From: Microbacterium terregens
Lineage (GTDB): Bacteria > Actinomycetota > Actinomycetes > Actinomycetales > Microbacteriaceae
NCBI RefSeq assembly: GCF_039534975.1
Contig: NZ_BAAAWH010000001.1
Coordinates: 2,666,001 to 2,730,000 of the forward strand
Direction: 5' to 3'
Length of the DNA: 64,000 bases
Part shown: piece by piece, positions 8,586-20,128 of the stretch
Layout: every line of letters starts with the position of its first letter
How positions within the stretch are numbered: position 1 is the first letter of the stretch
The notes under the pieces: generated by a model
The model's database searches: none
What the model was told of the DNA's origin: nothing
Seen by the model: the letters and a program-made list of their open reading frames with translations, nothing else
Made by a program: the position numbers and the translations under genes

Positions 8586-9347
8586 TCAGCCGTTCGTCCC
8601 GGAGTCCGTGGTCGGGGTCGGCAGGGGGGCCGGGGCGACGCCCGCCGCCGGCCCGAAGAGCGTCCATGTACCGGCCGCGCACTGGTAGAACGCGGCGACC
8701 TCGGTGTCGATGTAGATGTCACCGTCGGTCTCGCACGTCTCGTCCTGCGGGGCGCCGATGCCGAGCGAGATCTGGGTGCCGGGAGCCCCCGGTGCGCCCG
8801 CTTCGCCGGTTGCGCCTGTCTCTCCCGTCTCTCCCGTGGGCCCGGTCTCGCCGGTGAGGTTCTCCGCCGCCGAGGCACGGATGTTGCCGACCTTCACCCA
8901 CTCGCCGTCCCGGAAGAGGTACACGTCCGAGGTGGCGATGTCGATGTAGACCTCGCCTTCATAGCCTTTGCCGGCCTCTGGGGCCCCTGCTCCGGCACGC
9001 ACCGCAGCTCCGGCCGGGAGGATCTCCTCGAGCGCCTCCTCGTACTCCTCGGTGCTCGGCTCACTCGTCTCGGTCGGTGTGGCGGCGGTCGTTGCGATGG
9101 GCTCGGCCACCGGTGCGGAGTCCTGCGAGCGGGCGAGTGTTGCGCCCAGGAAGGACGCCACGAAGGACAGCCCGATCACCGCGACACCCATCCAGATCAG
9201 CGAGGTGCGGGTGACACCCGGGTTGGGGTTCGGTCCGGCCTGAGCCGCGGTCTGGCCGGCCGGTGGCCGCGTGATCGGCGGGGTCTGCGGGTCAGCCGGC
9301 GGGCGCGTGATCGGCGGGGTACGCGGCGGGTCCTCGTTCTCGCTCAC
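8586..9347 (-). CDS. Membrane-anchored protein with collagen-like Gly-X-Y repeat
   Basis: 253 residues in clear modules. The N-terminus is cytoplasmic and proline-rich, with the tandem repeat TPPITRPPA. One transmembrane helix follows (about residues 49-70). A Thr/Glu-rich linker leads to a domain pairing GYEGEVYIDIATSDVYLFRDGEWVKVG, a collagen-like tract of about eight Gly-X-Y triplets (GETGPTGETG onward), and a second module DGDIYIDTEVAAFYQCAAGTWTLFG resembling the first. The tail is low-complexity. Orientation would place the repeat outside the cell. The GTG start overlaps the preceding small gene's stop (GTGA, 9344-9347). No close functional relative is recognised; adhesion or a surface role is inferred. 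Confidence 0.75.
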   Translation of the reverse strand: MSENEDPPRTPPITRPPADPQTPPITRPPAGQTAAQAGPNPNPGVTRTSLIWMGVAVIGLSFVASFLGATLARSQDSAPVAEPIATTAATPTETSEPSTEEYEEALEEILPAGAAVRAGAGAPEAGKGYEGEVYIDIATSDVYLFRDGEWVKVGNIRASAAENLTGETGPTGETGETGATGEAGAPGAPGTQISLGIGAPQDETCETDGDIYIDTEVAAFYQCAAGTWTLFGPAAGVAPAPLPTPTTDSGTNG

Positions 9348-9526
9348 GGAGAAGCTCCGCCGGGTCGATCGGAATCCCCCGGTGCCGGCGCCGGCGTCGT
9401 CGCCGGCGACAGGCCGTATTCGTACTCGTACTCCGCGGCCCGGCGACGCACGCGCATCGCCGCGATCCCTGCGGTCGCTCCGGCGACGGCGATGATGATG
9501 ACGGCTGCACGCGCCTTCGGCTGCAT
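9344..9526 (-). CDS. Small single-pass membrane protein
   Basis: About 60 residues: a Lys/Arg-flanked hydrophobic helix (AAVIIIAVAGATAGIAA), a basic stop-transfer patch (RVRRRAAEYEYEYG) and a Pro/Ala-rich tail. Its stop overlaps the GTG of the collagen-like gene, so the two are translationally coupled and probably act together. ATG 9526 has TACCGT 7 bases upstream; GTG 9535 is the alternative. Family unknown. Confidence 0.6.
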   Translation of the reverse strand: MQPKARAAVIIIAVAGATAGIAAMRVRRRAAEYEYEYGLSPATTPAPAPGDSDRPGGASP

Positions 9527-9650
9527 GACCGACACGGTACGCCGCGAACGGACGGCACGACAAGCACAGGTGCGCGCAGCGGCGCCTCGTCTAGCAGCCC
9601 CCGCTCTGCTCCATGGAGAGCGGAGTCGCCTCGCGGTCTAGGGTCGGAGC

Positions 9651-10301
9651 ATGCGAGCGGTGAGGCTGACCTGGGCGATCGGCGGCGGCGGCCTGGTGCT
9701 TTGCGCGGTGATCGGGATGATGCAGTACTCCCTCCCCGGCGGTGGTTCAGCCATCGCAATCACGCGCGACGTTGTCTTCGCGGCCTCCGTGCTTCTGTTC
9801 GCGATCGGACTGTCGGAGGAAGCGAGCGTGGTTGCGCGACGTCCGCTCGGCGTCACCGCACTCGTGGTCGTCGCGCTGTGGCCGCTTGTCGTTCACCTTG
9901 CGCAACCGCTCCTGCCGACGATCGACGCCGCCACGTTCGAGGCTGGCCTAGACGCATATCGTGCCGCCGAAGGCGCGCTGACGACAGTCTTCTTCGTGAA
10001 CCTCCTCGTCTCGCTCGCCGCGGCGCTGATCGCCGTCGTTCAGATCGCGCGGGCGGGAATCATCCCGAGGCCATGGCAGTGGGCGCCACTCTGGGCGCTG
10101 CTCGCATCCGTCGCCGGCGGGGTGCTCCCCCAGTTGCTGTTCGCTTTCGCCGGCCCGGTCGGTTCCCAGAATGCTGTCGGGGCTGCGGTCATACTGGGAA
10201 CGCTGGGCTTCCTCTCGCGGACGCTCGGCCTCGGGATCATCGCCCTCGTGCTCGCTTCTCGTGCGCCTAGCCGCCACGTGGAAGTGTTCCGATCGGGCTG
10301 A
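9651..10301 (+). CDS. Hypothetical integral membrane protein
   Basis: 216 residues, about six predicted transmembrane helices (around residues 8-28, 38-55, 68-88, 110-133, 145-168, 180-203), with an N-terminal Arg and a short basic tail. No recognisable catalytic motif. The start is supported by TAGGGT (9639-9644) 6 bases upstream of the ATG, indicating a leaderless mRNA. It is divergent from the collagen-like/small membrane gene pair. I do not recognise the family. Confidence 0.7.
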   Translation: MRAVRLTWAIGGGGLVLCAVIGMMQYSLPGGGSAIAITRDVVFAASVLLFAIGLSEEASVVARRPLGVTALVVVALWPLVVHLAQPLLPTIDAATFEAGLDAYRAAEGALTTVFFVNLLVSLAAALIAVVQIARAGIIPRPWQWAPLWALLASVAGGVLPQLLFAFAGPVGSQNAVGAAVILGTLGFLSRTLGLGIIALVLASRAPSRHVEVFRSG

Positions 10302-10399
10302 GTCGGCGCGCGTGCAGACGACCAGCCACGGACGTGCCGAAGGCGGACTCGCTCGGTCCCTGGGTACCCGACGGAGCCGGACGGTCATGGGGTCGACGC

Positions 10400-11260
10400 G
10401 TGAACCTCAGCACCCTTGACGCGTCAATCGGCGCGACGACTGCTTCGTCGGTGGTGTGGGTGAGCGGTGCGCAGGGCAAGCTCGGGCGAGCAGTGTGCCG
10501 GCAGCTGCGCGCCGTCGGCGTGGAGGTTCTCGAGGCTGATCTGCGAGGACCGACCGGCGTGGACCTGACCGATGCGGGGGCGGTCGCCAGGTCCATGCGC
10601 GGCGCGTCTGCGATCATCCACTGCGCGGCGATCCCGAGCCCCGAGCACGTCGAGCCCAGCGAGCTCGTTCGCAACAACACGATGGCCTGCTTCAACGCAC
10701 TCGAGCAGGCGTGGCAAGCGGGGGTGCGAACCGCCGTTCTGGCATCGAGCGGGTCCATTTACGGCACCGCGTTCTCCCCTGATCCGCTCACCTTCTCCGC
10801 CGTCCCGGTCGACGAGTCGACGCCGCTCGAGTTCGTCGACCCGTATGCGCTGACAAAGGACTTCACCGAGCGGATGGGTGAGATGTACGCCCGACGCGGG
10901 ATGACCGTCACGGCGCTCCGGCTGCATTGGATCCTCTCCGCGGCCGAGGCTGAGCACGTCGCCCACGTCGCCGACGACGCCGAGGGCGCGGCGAACCTGT
11001 GGGGCTGGGTCGAACTCGAGGACGCCGCCCGAGCGTGCGTGCTCGCCCTGCATCCGCGCAGCGGACACCGTGGCTACGAAGCGGTCGTCATCGCGAGCGA
11101 CGAAACCCTTTCGCACACCCCCACCAGCGACTTGCTCGACCGTCACCTCCCGACCGCTACCCGCAGACGGGATTTCCCGGACCACGTCGGCGGTTTCGAC
11201 ACCTCGCGTGCAGCCGGCGTCCTCGACTGGCACGCAACACGCTCCTGGCGACACCACTGA
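10400..11260 (+). CDS. NAD-dependent epimerase/dehydratase (extended SDR)
   Basis: 286-residue extended short-chain dehydrogenase. The nucleotide motif GAQGKLG (GxxGxxG) is near residue 23, ASSGSIYG supplies the catalytic serine, and the YxxxK pair is YALTK in DPYALTKDF. Overall it resembles uronate-dehydrogenase-like NAD-dependent SDRs, but the substrate cannot be read from sequence. The start is uncertain: GTG 10400 is in frame without a clear ribosome site, and GTG 10334 would add 22 residues of unlikely composition. It follows the membrane protein at 9651 on the same strand. Confidence 0.8.
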   Translation: MNLSTLDASIGATTASSVVWVSGAQGKLGRAVCRQLRAVGVEVLEADLRGPTGVDLTDAGAVARSMRGASAIIHCAAIPSPEHVEPSELVRNNTMACFNALEQAWQAGVRTAVLASSGSIYGTAFSPDPLTFSAVPVDESTPLEFVDPYALTKDFTERMGEMYARRGMTVTALRLHWILSAAEAEHVAHVADDAEGAANLWGWVELEDAARACVLALHPRSGHRGYEAVVIASDETLSHTPTSDLLDRHLPTATRRRDFPDHVGGFDTSRAAGVLDWHATRSWRHH

Positions 11261-11431
11261 CACCCAGAAACGAAGAGGACGCGGTTCGGAACGCCGAGCG
11301 AGACTCCGACCGCAGAAGCACGAGCACGCTGAGCGACCGGCTCGCGGTCGGGTCGGCACCCGAACAGGAGTGCGCAGCAGGACCGTCACTCGGGCTGACG
11401 CCGGCTGATCGTCCTGCGCGACGCTCGTGCG

Positions 11432-12034
11432 TCACAAGACGGCAAGAACGCTGATAGCGGCGAGCACCACCCACGCCAGGTAGGCGAGAAGGCAGAATCT
11501 GTCCGGCCATCCGATTCGAATCTCAGGCGAGCCGCCTTGTCCGTGGGCGGGGGCAGCGGCGATGAGGAACCACACCAGTCCGGCCAACGGAACAACGGAT
11601 GCGATCACCAGCGTCCAGCCGAGCGCGGGCGCCACCCCGACCCCCGCGACCAGCGCGGCAGCCGGAAAACCGGCCAGCAACACCACACCCAGCACTGTGT
11701 GCGCCCTGCCCACTGGCGTGGCATCAGCACGCGGAGTCATGATCGGATCCGCGTCGATGAACGCGGCACCGAGCGCGCCGAGGGCGACGGCGGCAAGGCC
11801 GGTGATCCACGGACCGCCGAACGGCCACAAGGCCACGCATGTCGCCGAAAGGCCTATGGCCATCGTGACGAAGGCCAGGCGCATGACCCACCCGTGTCGC
11901 CCGAGGGAATACTCGCTGATCATCCGCCATGACGGGTCGTACTCGGGCTCGAGTACGTGGAGGATCGCGATCAGCCCCACCGTGAACACGCCGGCGACGA
12001 GCGGCGTAGTGGCGGCGATCTCAGCGACGCTCAC
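11432..12034 (-). CDS. DUF998 family membrane protein
   Basis: 200 residues with six hydrophobic segments and the DUF998 signature RMISEYSLGRHGWVM after the first helix. The family consists of membrane proteins of unknown function. The GTG start lies 33 bases after the nrdF stop on the same strand, so it may be read through from the nrd operon. The 171 bases between 11261 and 11431 hold no gene that I can support. Confidence 0.82.
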   Translation of the reverse strand: MSVAEIAATTPLVAGVFTVGLIAILHVLEPEYDPSWRMISEYSLGRHGWVMRLAFVTMAIGLSATCVALWPFGGPWITGLAAVALGALGAAFIDADPIMTPRADATPVGRAHTVLGVVLLAGFPAAALVAGVGVAPALGWTLVIASVVPLAGLVWFLIAAAPAHGQGGSPEIRIGWPDRFCLLAYLAWVVLAAISVLAVL

Positions 12035-12067
12035 GTGTGCGCAGATGCGATAGGCGGTGGGATTTTT

Positions 12068-15232
<3,165 letters not shown>

Positions 15233-15251
<19 letters not shown>

Positions 15252-15703
15252 CGTTCCAATCCTTCGCTCACGCGATCCACGTCTTCGGGTGTGCCGAACA
15301 TTTCGAGCCGGTACAAGTGCGGCACTGAGCACTTGCGGCTGATGATCTCTCCGGCGAAACAGAAGTGTTCACCGAAGTTGGTGTTGCCCGCGGAGATGAC
15401 TCCGCGGATCAGGCTGCGATTCTGCTCATCGTTGAGGAACCGGATGACCTGCTTGGGTACGGCGCCCTTCTCCTCGCCCTTGCCCTGTCCTCCCCCGTAC
15501 GTGGGAGTCACGAGCACATAGGGCTCATCGACGACCAGAACCGGATCGGACGGATGGAGAGGGATCCGCACGGCTCTCATGCCGAGCTTGTCGATGAAGC
15601 GCGCCGTGTTGCCGGAGATGCTCGAGAAGAAGACCAGAAGCGGCGCGGCCTGGCCGGTTGCTCCGGCCGCGCTGCGCTGGCGCACGGCGGCCGGGGGAAC
15701 CAT
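15233..15703 (-). CDS. nrdI: Flavodoxin-like NrdI, class Ib RNR activator
   Basis: 156 residues. The FMN-binding motif [12 protein letters not shown] sits near residue 25, and TPTYGGGQG forms the second flavin loop. NrdI supplies the oxidant that assembles the Mn(III)2-tyrosyl cofactor of NrdF. The start at 15703 is set by a strong GGGAGGAG 2-3 bases upstream and by homology beginning shortly after. It lies between nrdH and nrdE in the standard nrdHIEF order. Confidence 0.95.
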
Positions 15704-15717
15704 TTCTCCTCCCGGCG

Positions 15718-15951
15718 CTACGCGAGACGACCGGCGAGCTCGTCGATCTTGTCGGGACGGAAGCCCGACCAGTGGTCTTCGTCGGTGATGACGACCGGAG
15801 CCTGCAGATAGCCGAGTGCCTTGACCTGCTCCATGGCCGCAGGGTCCTGCGAGAGGTCGAGGATCTCGTATTCGATGCCCTTCGAATCCAGTGCGCGATA
15901 GGTCGCCGTGCACTGGACGCAGGAGGGCTTGGTGTAGACGGTGATCGACAT
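15718..15951 (-). CDS. nrdH: Glutaredoxin-like NrdH redoxin
   Basis: 77 residues with the thioredoxin-type fold and active site C-V-Q-C ([15 protein letters not shown]), and the NrdH C-terminal signature [13 protein letters not shown]. It reduces NrdE and is itself reduced by thioredoxin reductase. It is the first gene of nrdHIEF. The ATG at 15951 is preferred to upstream in-frame starts because homology starts there and GGGAGAA lies just upstream. Confidence 0.96.
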   Translation of the reverse strand: MSITVYTKPSCVQCTATYRALDSKGIEYEILDLSQDPAAMEQVKALGYLQAPVVITDEDHWSGFRPDKIDELAGRLA

Positions 15952-16012
15952 GTGTGACCCGTTCTCCCTCAAAATCGTATGTTTCGTCCGGTGGTCCGCC
16001 GCCGGGAGTCCA

Positions 16013-16028
16013 ATACTACATATGGGTA
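16013..16028 (-). promoter_or_regulatory. Candidate NrdR box upstream of nrdH
   Basis: The core CTACATATGG (16016-16025) matches 8 of 10 positions of the NrdR core CwAtATaTwG in the right palindromic frame. It lies 62-77 bases upstream of nrdH, where NrdR repressor boxes normally sit. A clear second box at the usual three-turn spacing is not seen; a 4-base inverted repeat TACATCCGTGTA at 16062-16073 is the nearest candidate. Confidence 0.5.
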
Positions 16029-16084
16029 CGGACATTGGATAGCACCACAAGGGCTAGTAGTTACATCCGTGTAGTTTTGCACCG

Positions 16085-16203
16085 CTCTCCACAGATACAA
16101 CACAGGTTGTCCACCGTTTCATCCACAGGAGGGCACTCGATCGTGAACCTGGAAAGACCCTGAATCACGCCGATTTCGGATGCCGCGGCCACATCTGTCC
16201 ACA
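16085..16203. promoter_or_regulatory. Cluster of four DnaA-box-like 9-mers upstream of nrdHIEF
   Basis: Same-orientation matches to the actinobacterial DnaA box TTRTCCACA: CTCTCCACA (16085-16093, 7/9), TTGTCCACC (16107-16115, 8/9), TCATCCACA (16119-16127, 8/9) and CTGTCCACA (16195-16203, 8/9). They fall in the 360-base gap (15952-16311) between nrdH and the MFS gene, which otherwise holds the NrdR box and no gene. DnaA regulates nrdAB in E. coli, so a replication-linked control of nrd is plausible. It is not oriC: no dnaA, dnaN or rpmH is nearby. Confidence 0.55.
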
Positions 16204-16311
16204 GGCGCGACGCTAGCGCCGGGTCCGGACACGGATCGGGCTGTGGAATGCACCCTTGGGCGTGTCTCGCGCGTGTCGCGGCAGGTACCGGACGACAGAT
16301 ACCGTTGATGC

Positions 16312-17517
16312 GTGGCCGGGTACAGGGATCTTCTGCGCACGCCCGGCGTGGGGCGGATCATGGCCGCGCAGCTGACAGCGCGATTCCCCAACGGCATGAC
16401 CAGTCTTGCGGTCCTGCTGCACATCGAGTTCGTCACCGGCTCGTACGGCGCGGCCGGACTCGTTCTGGCCGCGACATCCGTGGGGCAGGCGATCGCCGGC
16501 CCGGTCACCAGCCGGTGGATGGGCGTGTGGGGCATGCGCCGGGTGCTCAGCACCACGCTCGCGATCTGCGCGATCACCATCACCGTCCTCGCACTGGTCG
16601 AGACCGTGGTCCCCGTCTACATGGTGCTCGGGCTCATCGCGGGTCTGTCCACACCCCCCGTGCAGTCCGCGGTGCGCACGATCTATCCGAAGATGGTCAA
16701 CTCGCGGCAGCTCACGCCCCTGTTCTCGCTGGATGCGTCGTTGCAGGAGATCATCTGGATCGTGGCTCCGGTGGTCATCACCCTCGTGGCGACCCAGGTC
16801 GGCACGGTGCAGGCGCTCCTGCTGATCGTCGCCATCCTGATCAGCGGAGGCTCCTGGTTCATCCTCTCCCCCGAGGTTGGTCGCGTCCGGATCCCCCGCA
16901 GCCGCCGCAGCATCGGCAAAGTGCTCGCCAAACCGCCGGTCCTGCTGGCCACCGTCATCGGCTTCCTGCTGATCGGCGCCTGCGCGGCGGTCGAGGCCGG
17001 CGTCGTCGCGACCTTCGATCACGGCGGGCTGGAGGCGGGCATCGTGCTCGCCGTCTTCTCGATCGGCAGCCTGGCCGGCGGACTGTCTTTCGGGCACATC
17101 CCGGTCGGACCGTGGGCGATGGCCCGACGGCTGGCCATCCTCGCCGTCGGCCTGTCGTTGACCGTCGTCTCGCTGAACATCTGGTGGCTGGGCGGCACGC
17201 TGTTCCTGGCCGGCATCGGCATCGCACCGGCACTGGCCGTGCTGTTTGCCATGACCAGCGTCAGCGTCAAGTTCAGCGAGACCGCCGAGGCCTACGGATG
17301 GATCGGCACCGGTCAGCTGATCGGCGCGGCTGCCGGCTCGGCGGTCGCCGGATTCCTCATCGACGGCACCGGCCCCCAGGGCGCCTACTGGGCGGCAGCA
17401 GCGTTCGCGATCGCCGGAACCGCCGTCGCCGTCGCCTGCGTCCGCGCCTTCCCCGACCTGCGCCACCGCGACCCCAGCCCGATGCCGGACACCGAGCCCG
17501 TCGGCACCATCACCTGA
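16312..17517 (+). CDS. MFS family transporter
   Basis: 401 residues, about twelve hydrophobic segments split into two six-helix halves by a basic loop near residue 200 (RVRIPRSRRSIGK). The first inter-helix loop region carries the usual MFS pattern (GPVTSRWMGVWGMRR). Probable efflux pump by similarity to actinobacterial MFS exporters; the substrate is unknown. The GTG start is supported by TACCGT (16300-16305) 6 bases upstream, so the message is probably leaderless. Confidence 0.85.
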   Translation: MAGYRDLLRTPGVGRIMAAQLTARFPNGMTSLAVLLHIEFVTGSYGAAGLVLAATSVGQAIAGPVTSRWMGVWGMRRVLSTTLAICAITITVLALVETVVPVYMVLGLIAGLSTPPVQSAVRTIYPKMVNSRQLTPLFSLDASLQEIIWIVAPVVITLVATQVGTVQALLLIVAILISGGSWFILSPEVGRVRIPRSRRSIGKVLAKPPVLLATVIGFLLIGACAAVEAGVVATFDHGGLEAGIVLAVFSIGSLAGGLSFGHIPVGPWAMARRLAILAVGLSLTVVSLNIWWLGGTLFLAGIGIAPALAVLFAMTSVSVKFSETAEAYGWIGTGQLIGAAAGSAVAGFLIDGTGPQGAYWAAAAFAIAGTAVAVACVRAFPDLRHRDPSPMPDTEPVGTIT

Positions 17518-17560
17518 CCCGCCGGTGCTGCGCGCCGCCGTCCGCGCGGGGCCCCGACCG

Positions 17561-17618
17561 CCGCGGATTCGGATACGGTCCGCGGATTCGGATCCTTGGC
17601 CTGGCGGCATCCGAATCC
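17561..17618. repeat. 14-bp direct repeat with inverted copy; possible terminator
   Basis: CCGCGGATTCGGAT occurs at 17561-17574 and again at 17580-17593, a 19-base period. Its core GGATTCGGAT (17584-17593) pairs exactly with ATCCGAATCC (17609-17618), giving a 10-bp stem with a 15-base loop. A further TCCGAATC follows at about 17630. The element lies between the convergent MFS gene and the gene ending at 17659, so it may terminate both. Confidence 0.55.
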
Positions 17619-17658
17619 AATGCGATCGTCCGAATCTGCGCGCCGGGCGACCGCCGGA

Positions 17659-18084
17659 TCAGGCGATCCGGCGCAACAGCTCCAGGACGGCGAGCGCGTA
17701 CGCGTCGGCCGGTTCGGGATGCTGGAACACCAGCACCTCGTCCTCCGACGGCTCCTCGGGGCTACGCAGGACGATCTGGACCTCGTGCGTGTCGGGCAGG
17801 CGCCGCAGGCTCCGGAACGCACCCCGCAGCAGTTCGCGCAGCTGACTCTCGGACGGCAACCAGAGCGCGTCCTCCAGGGCGACGGAATCCAGCGCCCACT
17901 CCGTCGTGCCGTTGAACGACAGGATGCGACCGGTGGAGTACTCGCGCGGCTCGATGGTCATCTCACTGACGGTGAAGACGTCGGCTTCGAACTCCGGCTC
18001 GTCGAGCTGGAACCGATCGCCGGAGCGCGGGTGCCACACCAGGCCGGCATCGCGCAGGGCCACCGCCGATTCTGTCGAGATCAT
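17659..18084 (-). CDS. Conserved actinobacterial hypothetical protein
   Basis: 141 residues, soluble and acidic, with the well-kept block GLVWHPRSGDRFQLDEPEFEADVF and later GTTEWALDSVALEDALWLP. Similar proteins are common in Microbacteriaceae; I recall them being labelled pilus assembly CpaE, but no ATPase motif is present, so that name is not supported. The ATG at 18084 is preceded by CAGAAT-N6, a leaderless-type spacing, and by GGAGG. It is divergent from the hydrolase gene. Confidence 0.72.
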   Translation of the reverse strand: MISTESAVALRDAGLVWHPRSGDRFQLDEPEFEADVFTVSEMTIEPREYSTGRILSFNGTTEWALDSVALEDALWLPSESQLRELLRGAFRSLRRLPDTHEVQIVLRSPEEPSEDEVLVFQHPEPADAYALAVLELLRRIA

Positions 18085-18185
18085 GCCTCCATTCTGCGTC
18101 CGGATGCCGGCACCTCGGCCGATCCGCCGCAGTCGCCTGCTGCCCACGCGTGCCCTGCACCGGCATCCATCCGTAGCATTGCGGT

Positions 18186-18941
18186 ATGCCCGCACCCGTC
18201 ACCCTTCCGCGACTGTCGTGGGGAGCACCCGACGCACCGCGGCGCGCCCTGCTCGTTCACGGTCTGGGCTCCACCGGGGCGCTGATGTGGCGGTTCGGCG
18301 TCGCCCTGGCCGATGCCGGGTGGTTCGCCCAGGCGGTCGATCTTCGTGGTCACGGCGTCGCGCCCCGGGCGCTGGAGTACACGATCGCTGCGTACGCGGC
18401 CGATCTCGGAGCGACTCGGCCCGAGGGCGACTCCTCGTGGCATCTGGTCGTGGGCCACTCACTCGGCGGTGCCGCGGCCACCGTGGTCAGTGCGCACGAC
18501 CCGGGGTGGACTCGCCGGCTCGTGCTGATCGACCCGGCGATCCACCTCGCACCCCGCGACCGCGACATCGTTCGCGAGAGCCAGGAGCGCTCTTTCGAGG
18601 ACCCGACCCCGTCGGCTGTGCGCGCCGAGCATCCGCACTGGCACGAGCAGGACATCGAGCTGAAGGCGCTGTCTGCCCAGCAGGCGAGCCGGTGGGCGGT
18701 CGAGCAGACGAGTGTCCAGAATGCGGCGTGGGATGTGCGGGATGCCGCCTCCCGACTGAGTGTTCCCACGCACGTGATCGGATCCGACCCGAAGGTCTAC
18801 TCGATCTTCAGCGGTGCGCTCGCCGCGCAGGTGCTGGGCAACTCCGCGGTGTCCATGTCGGTCGTCGCCGGCGCAGGGCACTCGCCGCATCGGGACGAAC
18901 CCGACGCCACGATCTCCCAGCTTCTCGAGGTGCTCGCATGA
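18186..18941 (+). CDS. Alpha/beta-fold hydrolase
   Basis: 251 residues. HGLGSTG forms the oxyanion-hole region and GHSLGG contains the nucleophilic serine. The acid is probably within VIGSDPK and the catalytic histidine in GAGHSPHRDEPD near the C-terminus, in the canonical order. Likely an esterase or thioesterase-type enzyme. TAGCAT (18174-18179) 6 bases before the ATG suggests a leaderless transcript. Its stop overlaps the start of the acyl-CoA dehydrogenase by 4 bases, pointing to a joint role in acyl (CoA) metabolism. Confidence 0.87.
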   Translation: MPAPVTLPRLSWGAPDAPRRALLVHGLGSTGALMWRFGVALADAGWFAQAVDLRGHGVAPRALEYTIAAYAADLGATRPEGDSSWHLVVGHSLGGAAATVVSAHDPGWTRRLVLIDPAIHLAPRDRDIVRESQERSFEDPTPSAVRAEHPHWHEQDIELKALSAQQASRWAVEQTSVQNAAWDVRDAASRLSVPTHVIGSDPKVYSIFSGALAAQVLGNSAVSMSVVAGAGHSPHRDEPDATISQLLEVLA

Positions 18942-20110
18942 CGGGCTTCGACCCCGCCGCCCACCTCTCCGAGAAGCTGCTCGAACGGATCCGCGCGCGC
19001 GCCGCCGCCCACGATCGCGAGAACACCTTTCCCGCACAGGACCTCGCCGATCTGAAGGATGCCGGCTACCTCGCGATCCTCGTCCCCACCGACCTCGGTG
19101 GGGCGGGGCTCGGGCTTGCCGAGGCATCCGTGCTCCAGCAGCGCCTGGCGGGGGCCGCCCCGGCAACAGCCCTCGCGATCAACATGCACCTGGTGTGGAC
19201 GGGCGTGGCCAAGGTGCTCGCCGATCGCGGCATCGCCGACTTGCGCTTCGTGCAGGAGGGCGCCGCGGCAGGCGAGGTCTTCGCCTTCGGCATCAGCGAG
19301 GCCGGCAACGACCTGGTGCTGTTCGGCAGTGACACGGATGCCGCTGCGCAGCCGGACGGTGCGTACGCGTTCACGGGCACGAAGATCTTCACATCCCTCG
19401 CGCCGGTGTGGACGTGGATCGGGCTGCACGGCCTGGACACCACCTCGCCGGACGCGTCGAAGCTCGTCTACGCCTTCGTGCCTCGCTCCGAGGAGGACGA
19501 CGGCCGCGTCGTCACCCGCGACGACTGGGACACGCTCGGCATGCGCGGCACGCAGTCCCGCACGACCGAGCTTCACGCCGCGATCGCGCCGGCTGACCGC
19601 GTGGTGCGGCGCATCGACCCCGGGCCGAGCCCTGACCCGATCGTCTTCGGCATCTTCAGCGTGTTCGAAGTGCTGCTCGCCTCGGTCTACACCGGGATCG
19701 CCCGCCGCGCACTGGACCTCGCCGTGCAGACGGCGGCGCAGCGCCGGTCGAAGAAGACCGGCAAGGCGTACAGCCAGGATCCCGACATCCGCTGGCGCAT
19801 CGCCGGTATGGCGCTCGCGTATGACCCGCTGCCTGCCGAGCTCGCGTCGATCAGCCGGGACGTCGACGGGCGCGCAGACCACGGGACGCGGTGGTTCTCG
19901 CTGCTCTCGGGCGTCAAGCACCGCGCGGTGACGATGGCCAAGCGCGTCGTGGACGACGCGATCCTGGTGGCGGGCGGCTCGTCGTACTTCTCCTCCAGCG
20001 AACTCGGCCGCCTCTACCGCGATGTCCTGGCCGGCCAGTTCCACCCATCCGATCCAGAATCGGCCCACGCGACGGTGGCGAGCGCATGGCTCGGGCCGAT
20101 CGAGCCATGA
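18938..20110 (+). CDS. Acyl-CoA dehydrogenase family flavoprotein
   Basis: 390 residues with the N-terminal helical domain (NTFPAQDLADLKDAGYLAILVPTDLGG), the middle beta domain (FAFGISEAGND, GTKIFTSLAP, DDWDTLGMRGTQSRT) and the C-terminal four-helix bundle. The G-x-R-G-T-x-S motif of the family is present. The usual catalytic glutamate cannot be placed with certainty, so it may be a flavin monooxygenase-like member (DszC/HpaB type) rather than a beta-oxidation enzyme. Coupled by ATGA overlap to the hydrolase upstream. Confidence 0.85.
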   Translation: MTGFDPAAHLSEKLLERIRARAAAHDRENTFPAQDLADLKDAGYLAILVPTDLGGAGLGLAEASVLQQRLAGAAPATALAINMHLVWTGVAKVLADRGIADLRFVQEGAAAGEVFAFGISEAGNDLVLFGSDTDAAAQPDGAYAFTGTKIFTSLAPVWTWIGLHGLDTTSPDASKLVYAFVPRSEEDDGRVVTRDDWDTLGMRGTQSRTTELHAAIAPADRVVRRIDPGPSPDPIVFGIFSVFEVLLASVYTGIARRALDLAVQTAAQRRSKKTGKAYSQDPDIRWRIAGMALAYDPLPAELASISRDVDGRADHGTRWFSLLSGVKHRAVTMAKRVVDDAILVAGGSSYFSSSELGRLYRDVLAGQFHPSDPESAHATVASAWLGPIEP

Positions 20111-20128
20111 GACGGAACCGGTGAGCAG

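Noticed and set aside
8541..9641. A 366-codon plus-strand frame over the collagen-like gene
   Set aside because: The minus-strand proteins have a transmembrane helix, repeats and a GTGA overlap; the plus reading is Arg-rich shadow with no start signal.
16085..16203. A replication origin suggested by the DnaA-like boxes
   Set aside because: No dnaA, dnaN, recF, gyrB or rpmH is near and there is no AT-rich unwinding region. A regulatory role at nrd is simpler.
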